Assembly: GCA_030527545.1 (NCBI GenBank)
Contig: JAUNAP010000001.1
Coordinates: 1 to 64,000, forward strand
Origin: Actinomycetaceae bacterium
GTDB lineage: Bacteria; Actinomycetota; Actinomycetes; Actinomycetales; Actinomycetaceae
Length of the DNA: 64,000 nucleotides
Direction of reading: 5' to 3'
The notes under the pieces were generated by a model, which was given only the letters and a program-made list of their open reading frames with translations, was not told where the DNA came from and ran no database searches. How positions within the stretch are numbered: position 1 is the stretch's first letter; every line of letters begins with the position of its first letter. This document shows positions 24,748-32,619 of the stretch, one piece after another. The position numbers were made by a program, and so were the translations under genes.

Positions 24748-25928
24748 GGCGACCGTTTGTGCGCGTGGTCTCGCGGATTTTTCCGCCGGAGGCCGGTGCG
24801 GCATCGTTGCGTTTGGGAGCGGTTGTCGACGAACTCGCCCGCCAGCGGGTTGCAACGGAGGTCGTAACGACGACGGTTCCGCTAAGTGACGGCGATTCGG
24901 TGACAGGGAGGGCCACGATCAGACGGCTGCCCGTGCTGCGAGATGCAAAAGGGTACGTGCGGGGGTATGCGGCCTACGTGAGCTTCGATGTGCAAGCTCT
25001 TTTTGCACAGATCTTTTCCTCGTCTCGCCCTGCTGTCTCCCTCATTGAACCGCCACCGACGACACTTGTCGCCGCGAGGCTGGCCTCGTGGGTCAATGGA
25101 GTTCCCTACGTCGTCTATCTGCCCGATGTGTGGTCTCGTGCCGCGCGAGCGTGTTCACCCAGGTGGGTCGCGACAGCGCTCGAACTCATGGAGACCTGGG
25201 CTCTCAAGGGCGCGGAGGCGACGATCGCAATCAATGAGGAGGTCGCGCTCTTCGCCAAGAAACACGGGGCGCGCCGGGTCCACGTCGTTCCCAACGGTAT
25301 CGATACTGATCTCTTCACCCGCTGCGGGCCGCGACTCACGTCATCGCAGCGCCACCGTGTCGGCCTCTCGGAGGCGCCCTACGTCCTCTATATGGGGACG
25401 GCCAATTCGTGGCACGGCGCCGACGTTTTTATTCGCGCCCTCGCCAGGGTACGTGACCATATTGCCGATCATCTCGTTTACCTGGGGCGAGGCGACCAGT
25501 GGGCACAGCTGAGGGGGCTTGCGCGAGAGTACGGTCTGAGCGATCGAGTTCATTTCATCGACGCGGTGCCCGCTGAGGAGGCTGCTTGCTACATGCGCGG
25601 GGCCAGCGCGGCGGCGGTGTCTCTCAAACCGGGAAGCGGCTACGAGTTCGCCTACCCTACGAAGTTGTTCGCGGCGACTTCAGCGGGTGTGCCCGTCCTG
25701 TACGCAGGCGTGGGCGAGGCGTACACGGATGTTCGGGACGAACGCCTAGGCGTCGCCGCCGCTCACGATCCGCGAGCTGTTGCCGAGGCGTGGTGCCGTC
25801 TTGGGGACGGAGTATGGGAGGGGGAACGGCTGCGTGCGTGGACTCAACGCCACCGATCTGCCTCGGCGTGCGCGGCGTCCGTGTGTGAGATTTTGCGTGA
25901 GGTCGCCGCCGAGGCGAGGACCCACTAG
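24744..25928 (+). CDS. GT4 glycosyltransferase (WbuB-like)
   Basis: GT-B fold enzyme of 394 residues. The N-terminus (VSRIFPPEAGAASLRLG) and the internal YLPDVWSRAAR segment are typical of WbuB-like GT4 enzymes, and NGIDTDLF begins the C-terminal nucleotide-binding domain. The E-x7-E-type region reads SGYEFAYPTKLFAATSAG. It should add a sugar from a UDP or TDP donor during cytoplasmic assembly of the repeat unit. It is coupled to the acetyltransferase by ATGA. Donor and acceptor are unknown. Confidence 0.87.
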   Translation: MRRPFVRVVSRIFPPEAGAASLRLGAVVDELARQRVATEVVTTTVPLSDGDSVTGRATIRRLPVLRDAKGYVRGYAAYVSFDVQALFAQIFSSSRPAVSLIEPPPTTLVAARLASWVNGVPYVVYLPDVWSRAARACSPRWVATALELMETWALKGAEATIAINEEVALFAKKHGARRVHVVPNGIDTDLFTRCGPRLTSSQRHRVGLSEAPYVLYMGTANSWHGADVFIRALARVRDHIADHLVYLGRGDQWAQLRGLAREYGLSDRVHFIDAVPAEEAACYMRGASAAAVSLKPGSGYEFAYPTKLFAATSAGVPVLYAGVGEAYTDVRDERLGVAAAHDPRAVAEAWCRLGDGVWEGERLRAWTQRHRSASACAASVCEILREVAAEARTH

Positions 25929-25940
25929 GAGGTCAATCCC

Positions 25941-27089
25941 GTGAAACCCCGAATTCTCGTTGTGTCCTATTCGGATATCGCCTCCGATGCTCGTGTGCTC
26001 AGGCAGGTCAACAAGTTGGCAGCTCGAGCCGAGGTTACAACGTTGAGCTACGGCAGCCGCGTCGAGGCGGCTGCCGACCACATTGCCATCCCTCGAGGCG
26101 CAGCCTCGCTTCCGCAGAGCCTGCGCGGGGTCTGTCTTCTTGCGCTTCACGCGCACCGAGCCGCCGAGCGTCGGGTTCCCGGGTTCGCGGCGGTTGCCGA
26201 TTCTCTTGCCGGCCGACGCTGGGACATGGTGGTCGCAAACGATGCGCGCGCGCTTCCGCTCGCGTTCGCGGCAGCGGCGGGGGCACCCGTGTGGGTCGAC
26301 CTGCACGAGTGGGCTCCCGAGGAACGTTCGCACGTGTTCGTGTGGCGGCTTCTCGTCCGCCCCTACATCGTGAGCCTGTGCCGGCGGTATCTCCCGCAAG
26401 TCTCTGCCGCGACGACCGTCGGCCCGCGTATCGCCGCACTCTACGACAAGACCTTCGGGATCCGTCCGCAGGTGCTTCGTAACATGCCTGCGTATGCGGA
26501 TCTGCGTCCGGGCGACGTGGATGCTCAACGGATTCGCTGGGTACATTCGGGCGGGGCAATTCCGGGTCGCAACCTGGAGGCCATGATCGAGGCGGCCCGG
26601 CGGCTCGAGGAGGATGTCGAGCTGCATCTCTACCTTGTCCCCGCCCAGGATGGCGGCGAGTACATGAGGACGCTGCGGAAGGCCGCGGGTGAGGCGACGA
26701 ACGTGTTCTTCCACCGTCCGGTTGCCCCTCGCGATTTGCCGGCGACCCTCAATCGCTACGATGTTGGCACGTTTTGGATTCCCCCTTTCAACACGAATGC
26801 AGAGCTGACGTTGCCCAACAAGATCTTCGATTTCATTCAGGCGCGGCTGGCCCTCGCGATTGGTCCCTCTGTTGAAATGGTCGATCTCGTTCACGAGTGG
26901 GCAAACGGCGTGGTCGCTCCCTCGTGCGAGGTTGATGCCATCGTCGAGAAGATGCGGACGGTGACTCGCGAAGACGTTGCGGCGATGAAAGCGGCGTCGC
27001 ACGAGGCGGCGCGCGTACTCAACTTCGATCGTGAATCGAAGGTCATCGACGACATCGTCGACCGTTTGACGGGGGGCGCCGATGCCTAG
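25941..27089 (+). CDS. GT-B (GT4-like) glycosyltransferase
   Basis: Glycosyltransferase of 382 residues with an N-terminal Rossmann-like domain (ILVVSYSDIASDARVLRQV, a common GT4 opening), a central VDLHEWAPEE acceptor-side motif and a C-terminal domain ending with LPNKIFDFIQARLALAIGPS, the family donor-binding region. The GTG start has a strong AGGAGGT Shine-Dalgarno (25927-25933). It overlaps the next gene by 8 nt. It probably extends the same repeat unit as its neighbours; linkage and sugar are not predictable. Confidence 0.85.
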   Translation: MKPRILVVSYSDIASDARVLRQVNKLAARAEVTTLSYGSRVEAAADHIAIPRGAASLPQSLRGVCLLALHAHRAAERRVPGFAAVADSLAGRRWDMVVANDARALPLAFAAAAGAPVWVDLHEWAPEERSHVFVWRLLVRPYIVSLCRRYLPQVSAATTVGPRIAALYDKTFGIRPQVLRNMPAYADLRPGDVDAQRIRWVHSGGAIPGRNLEAMIEAARRLEEDVELHLYLVPAQDGGEYMRTLRKAAGEATNVFFHRPVAPRDLPATLNRYDVGTFWIPPFNTNAELTLPNKIFDFIQARLALAIGPSVEMVDLVHEWANGVVAPSCEVDAIVEKMRTVTREDVAAMKAASHEAARVLNFDRESKVIDDIVDRLTGGADA

Positions 27090-28098
27090 AGTGGCGAGCG
27101 ACCCCTCGGTCCTTCACATCAACGACGTCGCCCGCATCGGCACGCACCTGTGCGCGCAGGCGCGACGCGAGGGGCTCGACTGGTCGCTTGTCCGACTTGC
27201 CCGCACGGATCCACGCTGGCGCGGCTGGAAGAAGACGCTGGGCCGGGCGTGGCGGGGCGCGGCGTGGGAAGCGCGTCTGGGGCGGGCCGCCTGGGGTGTC
27301 GATCTCATTAATCTGCACGGAGGTAATATCAGGCGCCATACCGGATGGCTGCCTCACCCCTACGTTCTCCACCTGCACGGCTCGGACGTGAGGACGGTGC
27401 GCGTGGAGTCTGAGGCGCAGCGGCGGGTTATTGACGGCGCAATCGAGCGGGCACGCGAGGTCTACTACACGACTCCCGACCTGCGTGAGCCCACGTGCCG
27501 GCTGCGGCCCGATGCCTTGTTGCAACCGGTCGTCGTTGACGTGAACGAGCTGCCCACGTGCAGCAGTGGCGGTGTACCGACCGTCGTTTTTCCTTCGCGA
27601 TGGGACCGGGCCAAGGGCGGGGATCTTCAGCTGGAGGTCGCCCGGCAGCTACGTAGAGCGTTGGGGCAACACGTGCGCTTTGAGGGCCTCGATTGGGGGG
27701 AAGGCGCCGCGCTGGCGGCCAGACAGGCCGGCGTCACGCTGGTCCCGCGGATGAGCCATGCCCGCTATATCGAGTGGCTTTCTCGCGGCACGGTTGCGGT
27801 GGGGCAGGTCGCCGGTATCCTCAGCGTGTCCGAGCTCGAGGTGATGGGCATGGATATCCCCTTGGTCGCGCCCTTGAATCCGCGTTGGTACGACGGATCG
27901 CACGAGAGTCTCACGGACGTGCCTGTCGGCTGTGGTCCTGTCGAGGCGCGTCACGCCGTCGATGCCGTGGTTGCCGCGACGCGCGAGCTGTTGGAGAATC
28001 CGATCCTCCCCGCACGCGGGTGGGTCGAGAAGATCCATGGGCCACGCGCTGCGGTGTCGCGGCTGCGCGGGCGCTACCGTGCGGTTATGGGCGGGTGA
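27082..28098 (+). CDS. GT-B-type glycosyltransferase
   Basis: Protein of 338 residues, shorter than typical GT4. It has LINLHGGNIRRHTGWLPHPY and VLHLHGSDVRTVR in the N-terminal domain and FPSRWDRAKGGDL at the domain junction. The C-terminal ILSVSELEVMGMDIPLVAP with its ExxxxG pattern resembles a donor site. The start overlaps the upstream glycosyltransferase by 8 nt and the flippase follows 2 nt downstream. Assigned as the third cytoplasmic transferase of the cassette; assignment to a CAZy family is uncertain. Confidence 0.75.
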   Translation: MPRVASDPSVLHINDVARIGTHLCAQARREGLDWSLVRLARTDPRWRGWKKTLGRAWRGAAWEARLGRAAWGVDLINLHGGNIRRHTGWLPHPYVLHLHGSDVRTVRVESEAQRRVIDGAIERAREVYYTTPDLREPTCRLRPDALLQPVVVDVNELPTCSSGGVPTVVFPSRWDRAKGGDLQLEVARQLRRALGQHVRFEGLDWGEGAALAARQAGVTLVPRMSHARYIEWLSRGTVAVGQVAGILSVSELEVMGMDIPLVAPLNPRWYDGSHESLTDVPVGCGPVEARHAVDAVVAATRELLENPILPARGWVEKIHGPRAAVSRLRGRYRAVMGG

Positions 28099-28100
28099 GC

Positions 28101-29378
28101 ATGTCGCGTCTCAGGCTGCTGCTCAAGCGCTTTCCGACTCTCGCCGATATCGGTGTTCTCGTCAGTGGGACCGTGGGTGCTCAGATGCTCGTTCTCGTGC
28201 TCACCCCCGTGTCAGCACGTCTCTACACGCCGGAGGAAAACGGCGCGTTTGCGCTTCTTCTGGCCGCGGCCACGATGATCGCGACCATCGCGGGCTTGCG
28301 GTACGAGCTTGCTCTCGTCGTCGAGAAGAATGCGGCCGCCGCGCGTACCCTGCTTCGCTTTGTGCTCACGTTCATTGGTGGAGTGGGGGTGTGCCTGACG
28401 CTGGGCGCCTACTTCGCGAGAGAATGGCTTGCACGGGTTTTCGATCATCCGGAGCTGGCCCCCTGGTGCCTGGCGATCGGTCCGATCATGGTCGGGTTGG
28501 CGTGTGTCAACGTGTTCAACCAGTGGTTCACTCGTGAGAGGCATTTTCGTGCGCTGGCTTGGAATCGCCTCCAGTTGCGCGGGGGTATTGAGGGAGCGCA
28601 GATCCTTAGCGCCCTCGCTTCCTTTGGCGGTGTCGGGGGTCTCATCGTCGGTCAGCTCATCGGTGTCGGTTTATCGGCGTCGACTCTTGCATGGCGGGCA
28701 CGCGAGGCGCTTCGGCCTGGGCGGGGGAAGCCTCTGCACCCGATTCTTCGCGAGCACAAGAACATGCCGCTGCTCAACGGGCCTAACGCGCTCATCGATC
28801 AGGTGAGAATGCAGGGCATCCTGTTTCTCATCGGCTATTTCTTCTCCGTCGCCTCGGTGGGGCAGTTCTCGAAAGCCTGGCTCCTCATGCAAGCCCCCGT
28901 CGCGCTCGTGACTGGCGCGATTTCTCAGGTGCTTTTTCAGCGTTTTTCTACGATTGAGCGCGGCGGGATGTATGCGGCGGTGCGCCGCTGCGTGCTCGGC
29001 TCAGCGGCCGCTGCCGCGCTGCCGTTCCTCGTTCTCCTCGTCGTCGCACCGGCGCTGTTTCCGTGGTATCTCGGCGCTCGATGGGAAGTTGCGGGCTACA
29101 TGGCACAGGCGCTGGTGCCGTGGCTGTTCATGAACGTCTTGAGCTCGCCGATATCGACGGTCTACGTCGTCGTGAGACGTCAGGGGCTCATGCTCGCCTT
29201 CGCCAGCGCCTATCTCGCGGTCGGGTGTGCCTGCCTGGTGGTGGGCGCCCAGCTGGGGCTCTCCCTTTTGGCGACCGTGTGGGTGCTGTCGCTGGCGATG
29301 GCCGCGTGCCTGGGTGGCCTCATCGCAGTCACGTTCCGCGTGGCGCGTAGTTACGATGCCGCCGCATGGGTGGCATAA
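28101..29378 (+). CDS. Wzx-type oligosaccharide flippase
   Basis: Polytopic protein of 425 residues with about 12 hydrophobic helices, of the polysaccharide-synthesis (MOP) superfamily: GTVGAQMLVLVLTPVSARLY in helix 1, YTPEENGAFALLLAAATMI after it, and EHKNMPLLNGPNALIDQVR in the central loop. It should flip a lipid-linked oligosaccharide. The reading frame is open upstream to 27693, but the ATG at 28101, 2 nt past the previous stop, fits the family. No polymerase (Wzy) or initiating phosphosugar transferase is visible beside it. Confidence 0.87.
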   Translation: MSRLRLLLKRFPTLADIGVLVSGTVGAQMLVLVLTPVSARLYTPEENGAFALLLAAATMIATIAGLRYELALVVEKNAAAARTLLRFVLTFIGGVGVCLTLGAYFAREWLARVFDHPELAPWCLAIGPIMVGLACVNVFNQWFTRERHFRALAWNRLQLRGGIEGAQILSALASFGGVGGLIVGQLIGVGLSASTLAWRAREALRPGRGKPLHPILREHKNMPLLNGPNALIDQVRMQGILFLIGYFFSVASVGQFSKAWLLMQAPVALVTGAISQVLFQRFSTIERGGMYAAVRRCVLGSAAAAALPFLVLLVVAPALFPWYLGARWEVAGYMAQALVPWLFMNVLSSPISTVYVVVRRQGLMLAFASAYLAVGCACLVVGAQLGLSLLATVWVLSLAMAACLGGLIAVTFRVARSYDAAAWVA

Positions 29379-29379
29379 T
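29374..29379 (+). promoter_or_regulatory. Putative -10 box of the UDP-sugar dehydrogenase gene
   Basis: CATAAT at the very end of the flippase gene predicts a start near 29386 and a leader of about 26 nt with a GAGGGAG Shine-Dalgarno. The dehydrogenase may therefore also be transcribed on its own. Confidence 0.4.
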
Positions 29380-29411
29380 TTTCCTCGTATGTGACTAGCT
29401 GAGGGAGAATC

Positions 29412-30719
29412 ATGCGGATCGCTGTAGTCGCCATGGGAAAGATCGGCCTGCCTTTGGCCGTGCAGTTCGCCGATGCCGGGCACGAGGTGACCGGTGTGGA
29501 CATCAACGAGTCGACAGTCGCCGCGATCAACGAGGCACGCGAGCCTTTCCCGGGTGAGGCTCACCTGGCTGAAAAGCTGGCGGAACTTGTTCCGGCGGGC
29601 CGGCTGCATGCGACGACCTCCTACGCCGAGGCGATTCCGCGAGCCGACGCGGTCGTCGTCGTCGTTCCACTTTTCGTTAACGACGAGACGTGGGAACCGG
29701 ATTTTGCCTGGATGGACGAGGCGACTCGCAGTCTGGCGACTCATCTGAGTGCCGGTACGCTCGTTTCCTACGAGACAACACTGCCGGTCGGGACGACGCG
29801 AGGCCGTTGGAAGCCTCTTATCGAGGAAATCTCGGGACTGCGCGAGGGCACCGACTTTCATCTCGTCTTTAGCCCGGAGCGCGTTCTCACCGGGAGGGTG
29901 TTCGCCGATTTGCGGCGCTACCCGAAGCTGGTTGGGGGACTGAGCCCAGAGGGTACCGCGCGGGCCGTGGAGTTCTACAACAGCGTGCTCACCTTTGACG
30001 AACGTTCCGATCTGGCGCGCCCCAACGGGGTGTGGGACATGGGTTCTGCGGAAGCGGCCGAGTTGGCGAAGCTTGCCGAGACGACCTATCGCGACGTCAA
30101 CATTGGTTTGGCGAATCAGTTTGCGATCTTTGCGGACAAGGCGGGGATCGATGTTGAGCGCGTCATCGATGCGTGTAACTCCCAACCGTATTCGCATATT
30201 CACCGGCCGGGGATTGCGGTTGGTGGACATTGCATCCCCGTGTATCCGCGGCTGTACCTATCCACCGATCCCGACGCGACGGTCGTGCGTACGGCGCGCC
30301 AGGCCAATATGAAAATGCCAGCCTATGCGGTTGAGCGTGCCGAAGAGATCATGGGCGAGCTGCGCGGTCGGCGCGTAGTTGTGTTGGGGGCGTCATATCG
30401 CGGCGGCGTCAAGGAGACGGCTTTCTCGGGGGTGTTCGCCACCGTCGAGGAGCTTCGCTCGCGCGGCGCGGAGGTCCTCGTGCACGATCCCATGTTTAGC
30501 GACGAGGAGCTGCGTGCCTTTGGGTGGGAGCCCTTTGCGATGGGCGATCCGGCCGAGGTGGGGATCATCCAGGCCGACCATCCGGAGTACCGGTCACTGT
30601 CGCCTCGCGATGTGGCAGGCATTGCACTGCTGGTCGACGGCCGGCGAGTGAGCGACGCGGACACCTGGGCGGGGACGCCGCGTATCGTCATCGGTGGTGG
30701 GCACGCCGACAATACGTAA
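29412..30719 (+). CDS. Nucleotide-sugar 6-dehydrogenase (WbpA/WecC-like)
   Basis: NAD-dependent UDP-sugar dehydrogenase of 435 residues that oxidises C6-OH to a uronic acid in two steps. The N-terminal dinucleotide fold reads AVVAMGKIGLPLAVQFADAG, the central domain has YRDVNIGLANQFA, the catalytic cysteine is in VGGHCIPVYP and the C-terminal UDP-binding domain has GASYRGGVKETAFSG. In this cassette it should act on UDP-GlcNAc or UDP-GlcNAc3NAc to give the uronic acid form. UDP-ManNAc dehydrogenase is an alternative, but no 2-epimerase gene is visible here. Confidence 0.9.
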   Translation: MRIAVVAMGKIGLPLAVQFADAGHEVTGVDINESTVAAINEAREPFPGEAHLAEKLAELVPAGRLHATTSYAEAIPRADAVVVVVPLFVNDETWEPDFAWMDEATRSLATHLSAGTLVSYETTLPVGTTRGRWKPLIEEISGLREGTDFHLVFSPERVLTGRVFADLRRYPKLVGGLSPEGTARAVEFYNSVLTFDERSDLARPNGVWDMGSAEAAELAKLAETTYRDVNIGLANQFAIFADKAGIDVERVIDACNSQPYSHIHRPGIAVGGHCIPVYPRLYLSTDPDATVVRTARQANMKMPAYAVERAEEIMGELRGRRVVVLGASYRGGVKETAFSGVFATVEELRSRGAEVLVHDPMFSDEELRAFGWEPFAMGDPAEVGIIQADHPEYRSLSPRDVAGIALLVDGRRVSDADTWAGTPRIVIGGGHADNT

Positions 30720-30730
30720 ACGCGGCGTCG

Positions 30731-30967
30731 TCAAACTGCGGGGTGCGGCGGGGGAGGGACCCGCTTGCCCGTCACCATTTTGTGGGCGGGCACGGTGACG
30801 ATCCCACGTCGGGTTTCCAGCGTGACGGAATCAACCGAAACGTCTGTGAGTACGCCGACGGCGTCGTAGAGGCCGTCGGCTTCTCGGCGCCGGACGACGA
30901 CCCGCTCGCCGACCTTCCATGCGAGCCAAGGCAGGGGGAGGGGGGTCGCGTCGTGCATTGTCGTCAT
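30731..30967 (-). CDS. Orphan SH3-like domain related to Rv0428c-type acetyltransferases
   Basis: Protein of 78 residues that reads [26 protein letters not shown], then [27 protein letters not shown]. This is the SH3-like module that normally forms the N-terminus of actinobacterial GNAT acetyltransferases of about 300 residues. The catalytic GNAT part is absent and the frame ends cleanly. It is either a stand-alone small protein or the remnant of a deleted acetyltransferase. It is divergent from the ferredoxin gene, a position where the full-length acetyltransferase gene occurs in some relatives. Confidence 0.65.
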   Translation of the reverse strand: MTTMHDATPLPLPWLAWKVGERVVVRRREADGLYDAVGVLTDVSVDSVTLETRRGIVTVPAHKMVTGKRVPPPPHPAV

Positions 30968-30974
30968 GGTGCGT

Positions 30975-30980
30975 CATACT
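30975..30980 (+). promoter_or_regulatory. Putative -10 box of the ferredoxin operon
   Basis: CATACT predicts a start near 30987 and a leader of about 33 nt with a GGGAGG Shine-Dalgarno before the ATG at 31020. It lies in the divergent gap with the SH3-like gene. Confidence 0.35.
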
Positions 30981-31019
30981 AATAGCAACGACCAATCGAG
31001 AGAACCGGTGGGAGGCATC

Positions 31020-31343
31020 ATGACGTACGTCATCGCGCAACCCTGTGTCGATGTCAAGGATCGAGCATGCGTTGACGAGTGTCCCGTTGACTGCATCTAC
31101 GAGGGCAAACGCACGCTATATATTCACCCCGAAGAGTGCGTTGACTGCGGGGCGTGTGAGCCCGTGTGCCCGACTGAAGCGATCTTTTACGAGGACGACC
31201 TGCCGCCGGAGTGGTCGGACTACCTGCGGGCAAACGAGGACTTCTTTGCCAAGCTCGGTTCGCCCGGTGGAGCCTCGCAGGTGGGACCGCAGGACTACGA
31301 CGATGCGATGATCGCGGGGCTTCCTCCGCAAAATGAGGACTGA
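31020..31343 (+). CDS. fdxA: 7Fe ferredoxin
   Basis: Soluble electron carrier of 107 residues. The first cluster ligands are in [20 protein letters not shown] (3Fe-4S type, with spacing as in actinobacterial FdxA/FdxC) and the second [4Fe-4S] set is [12 protein letters not shown]. The C-terminal extension ([21 protein letters not shown]) is typical of this group. The ATG at 31020 has GGGAGG 5 nt upstream. It is 9 nt from the aminotransferase gene, an arrangement common in Actinobacteria (M. tuberculosis fdxC - Rv1178), though the partner that uses it is unknown. Confidence 0.94.
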   Translation: MTYVIAQPCVDVKDRACVDECPVDCIYEGKRTLYIHPEECVDCGACEPVCPTEAIFYEDDLPPEWSDYLRANEDFFAKLGSPGGASQVGPQDYDDAMIAGLPPQNED

Positions 31344-31352
31344 GGCCGACCC

Positions 31353-32531
31353 ATGACTCTTTCTCCCACCCCCCTGCCGACGTTCCCGTGGGACACGCTC
31401 GCCCGCGCGCACGAGACCGCCGCCGCCCATCCGGGCGGGATTATCGACTTGTCGATCGGTACGCCGGTCGACTCGGTGCCGATGATTGCTCGCAAGGCGC
31501 TCGAGGCCGCTTCCGATGCTCCGGGATACCCTCCCGTGGTGGGCAGCGCCGATTTGCGCGAGGCGATCGCCGGGTGGGTGCGCAGGCGCAGGGGAGCGGG
31601 AGAGCTCACCCCGGCCGGGGTGCTTCCGACCGTAGGATCGAAGGAGGCCGTCGCCTCGCTCCCCGCTCAGCTGGGGGTGCCCGCGGGTGGTCGGGTCCTT
31701 TTCCCAGACGTTGCCTACCCGACCTACGACGTGGGTGCCCGCCTTGCCGGAGCGGAGCCGGTGGCCGTGGGATCGGATCCGCGCGAGTGGCCGGCGGCGG
31801 ATCTCGTGTGGCTTAACTCGCCGGGCAACCCCGACGGGCACGTCCTTAGCATCGAGGAGCTGCGCCGTATACGCGAGTGGGCTCGCCGCGCGGGTGCCGT
31901 GGTGGTTTCGGACGAGTGCTATGCGGAACTGTCGTGGGAAGGGCGCTACGCGATCGACGAAGAGGGGCGCTGCCCTAACACGGATGCGCGGAGCCTGGGG
32001 GCTCCCTCGCTGCTCGACGACGCTGTGACCGATGGCGATCACGAGGGGCTCCTTGTCGTGTATTCGGCGTCGAAGCAATCGAATCTTGCCGGATATCGGG
32101 CGTCCTTTGTCTACGGTGATAGCGGGCTTATTGCCCGGCTGACTCTCGTTCGCAAGCATGCCGGTCTTATGATGCCTGCCCCTACGCAGGCCGCGCTCAC
32201 GCAGGTGCTCAACGATGACGCCCATGTGGCTCAGCAGCGCGAGCGTTATCGAGCTCGCCGAAACAACCTGCTTGCCGGGGCCAGTGTCGGCGGTCTGGCG
32301 AACGACCCGGACTCAGTTGCGGGACTGTATTTGTGGCTGGGGCACGAAGACGCTGACAACGATTGGGAACTCGTCGACGCCCTCGCGCGCCTCGGTATCC
32401 TCGTGGCCCCCGCGTCGTTCTACGGCGAGAGGGTGCGCGACAGGGTGCGGATGTCACTGACGGCTTCGGACGAGCAGATTGCCGAGGCGGCGCAGCGGCT
32501 CGCGCATTTTTCGCTAACCCGCGCGCGGTAG
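31353..32531 (+). CDS. dapC: Succinyldiaminopimelate aminotransferase (DapC-type)
   Basis: Fold-type I PLP aminotransferase of 392 residues. Key parts: PTVGSKEAVASLPAQLG (cofactor-binding helix), NSPGNPDGHVLS with the conserved NPxG-like turn, SDECYAELSW with the PLP tyrosine and aspartate, and SASKQSNLAGYRASF holding the Schiff-base lysine. It belongs to the actinobacterial DapC branch, which aminates N-succinyl-2-amino-6-oxopimelate in lysine and peptidoglycan precursor synthesis. dapD, the preceding pathway step, is 3 kb away. Cotranscribed with fdxA. Substrate assignment rests on family and context. Confidence 0.87.
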   Translation: MTLSPTPLPTFPWDTLARAHETAAAHPGGIIDLSIGTPVDSVPMIARKALEAASDAPGYPPVVGSADLREAIAGWVRRRRGAGELTPAGVLPTVGSKEAVASLPAQLGVPAGGRVLFPDVAYPTYDVGARLAGAEPVAVGSDPREWPAADLVWLNSPGNPDGHVLSIEELRRIREWARRAGAVVVSDECYAELSWEGRYAIDEEGRCPNTDARSLGAPSLLDDAVTDGDHEGLLVVYSASKQSNLAGYRASFVYGDSGLIARLTLVRKHAGLMMPAPTQAALTQVLNDDAHVAQQRERYRARRNNLLAGASVGGLANDPDSVAGLYLWLGHEDADNDWELVDALARLGILVAPASFYGERVRDRVRMSLTASDEQIAEAAQRLAHFSLTRAR

Positions 32532-32619
32532 CTCGACATCGAGTAAACTTTTCCTATATCCGCCCTTCGGGGTTGCTAGAGCCAATGACGGCCAGACAGC
32601 AGGAAGGAAAGGTGCGCTC

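Noticed and set aside
25746-27002. 418-codon minus-strand ORF
   Set aside because: Antisense to two glycosyltransferase genes with good Shine-Dalgarno sites and motifs; low-complexity Arg-rich product.
27693-28100. Upstream 136-codon extension of the Wzx frame
   Set aside because: It overlaps the preceding glycosyltransferase gene in another frame and has no membrane character. The ATG at 28101 begins the conserved flippase N-terminus.
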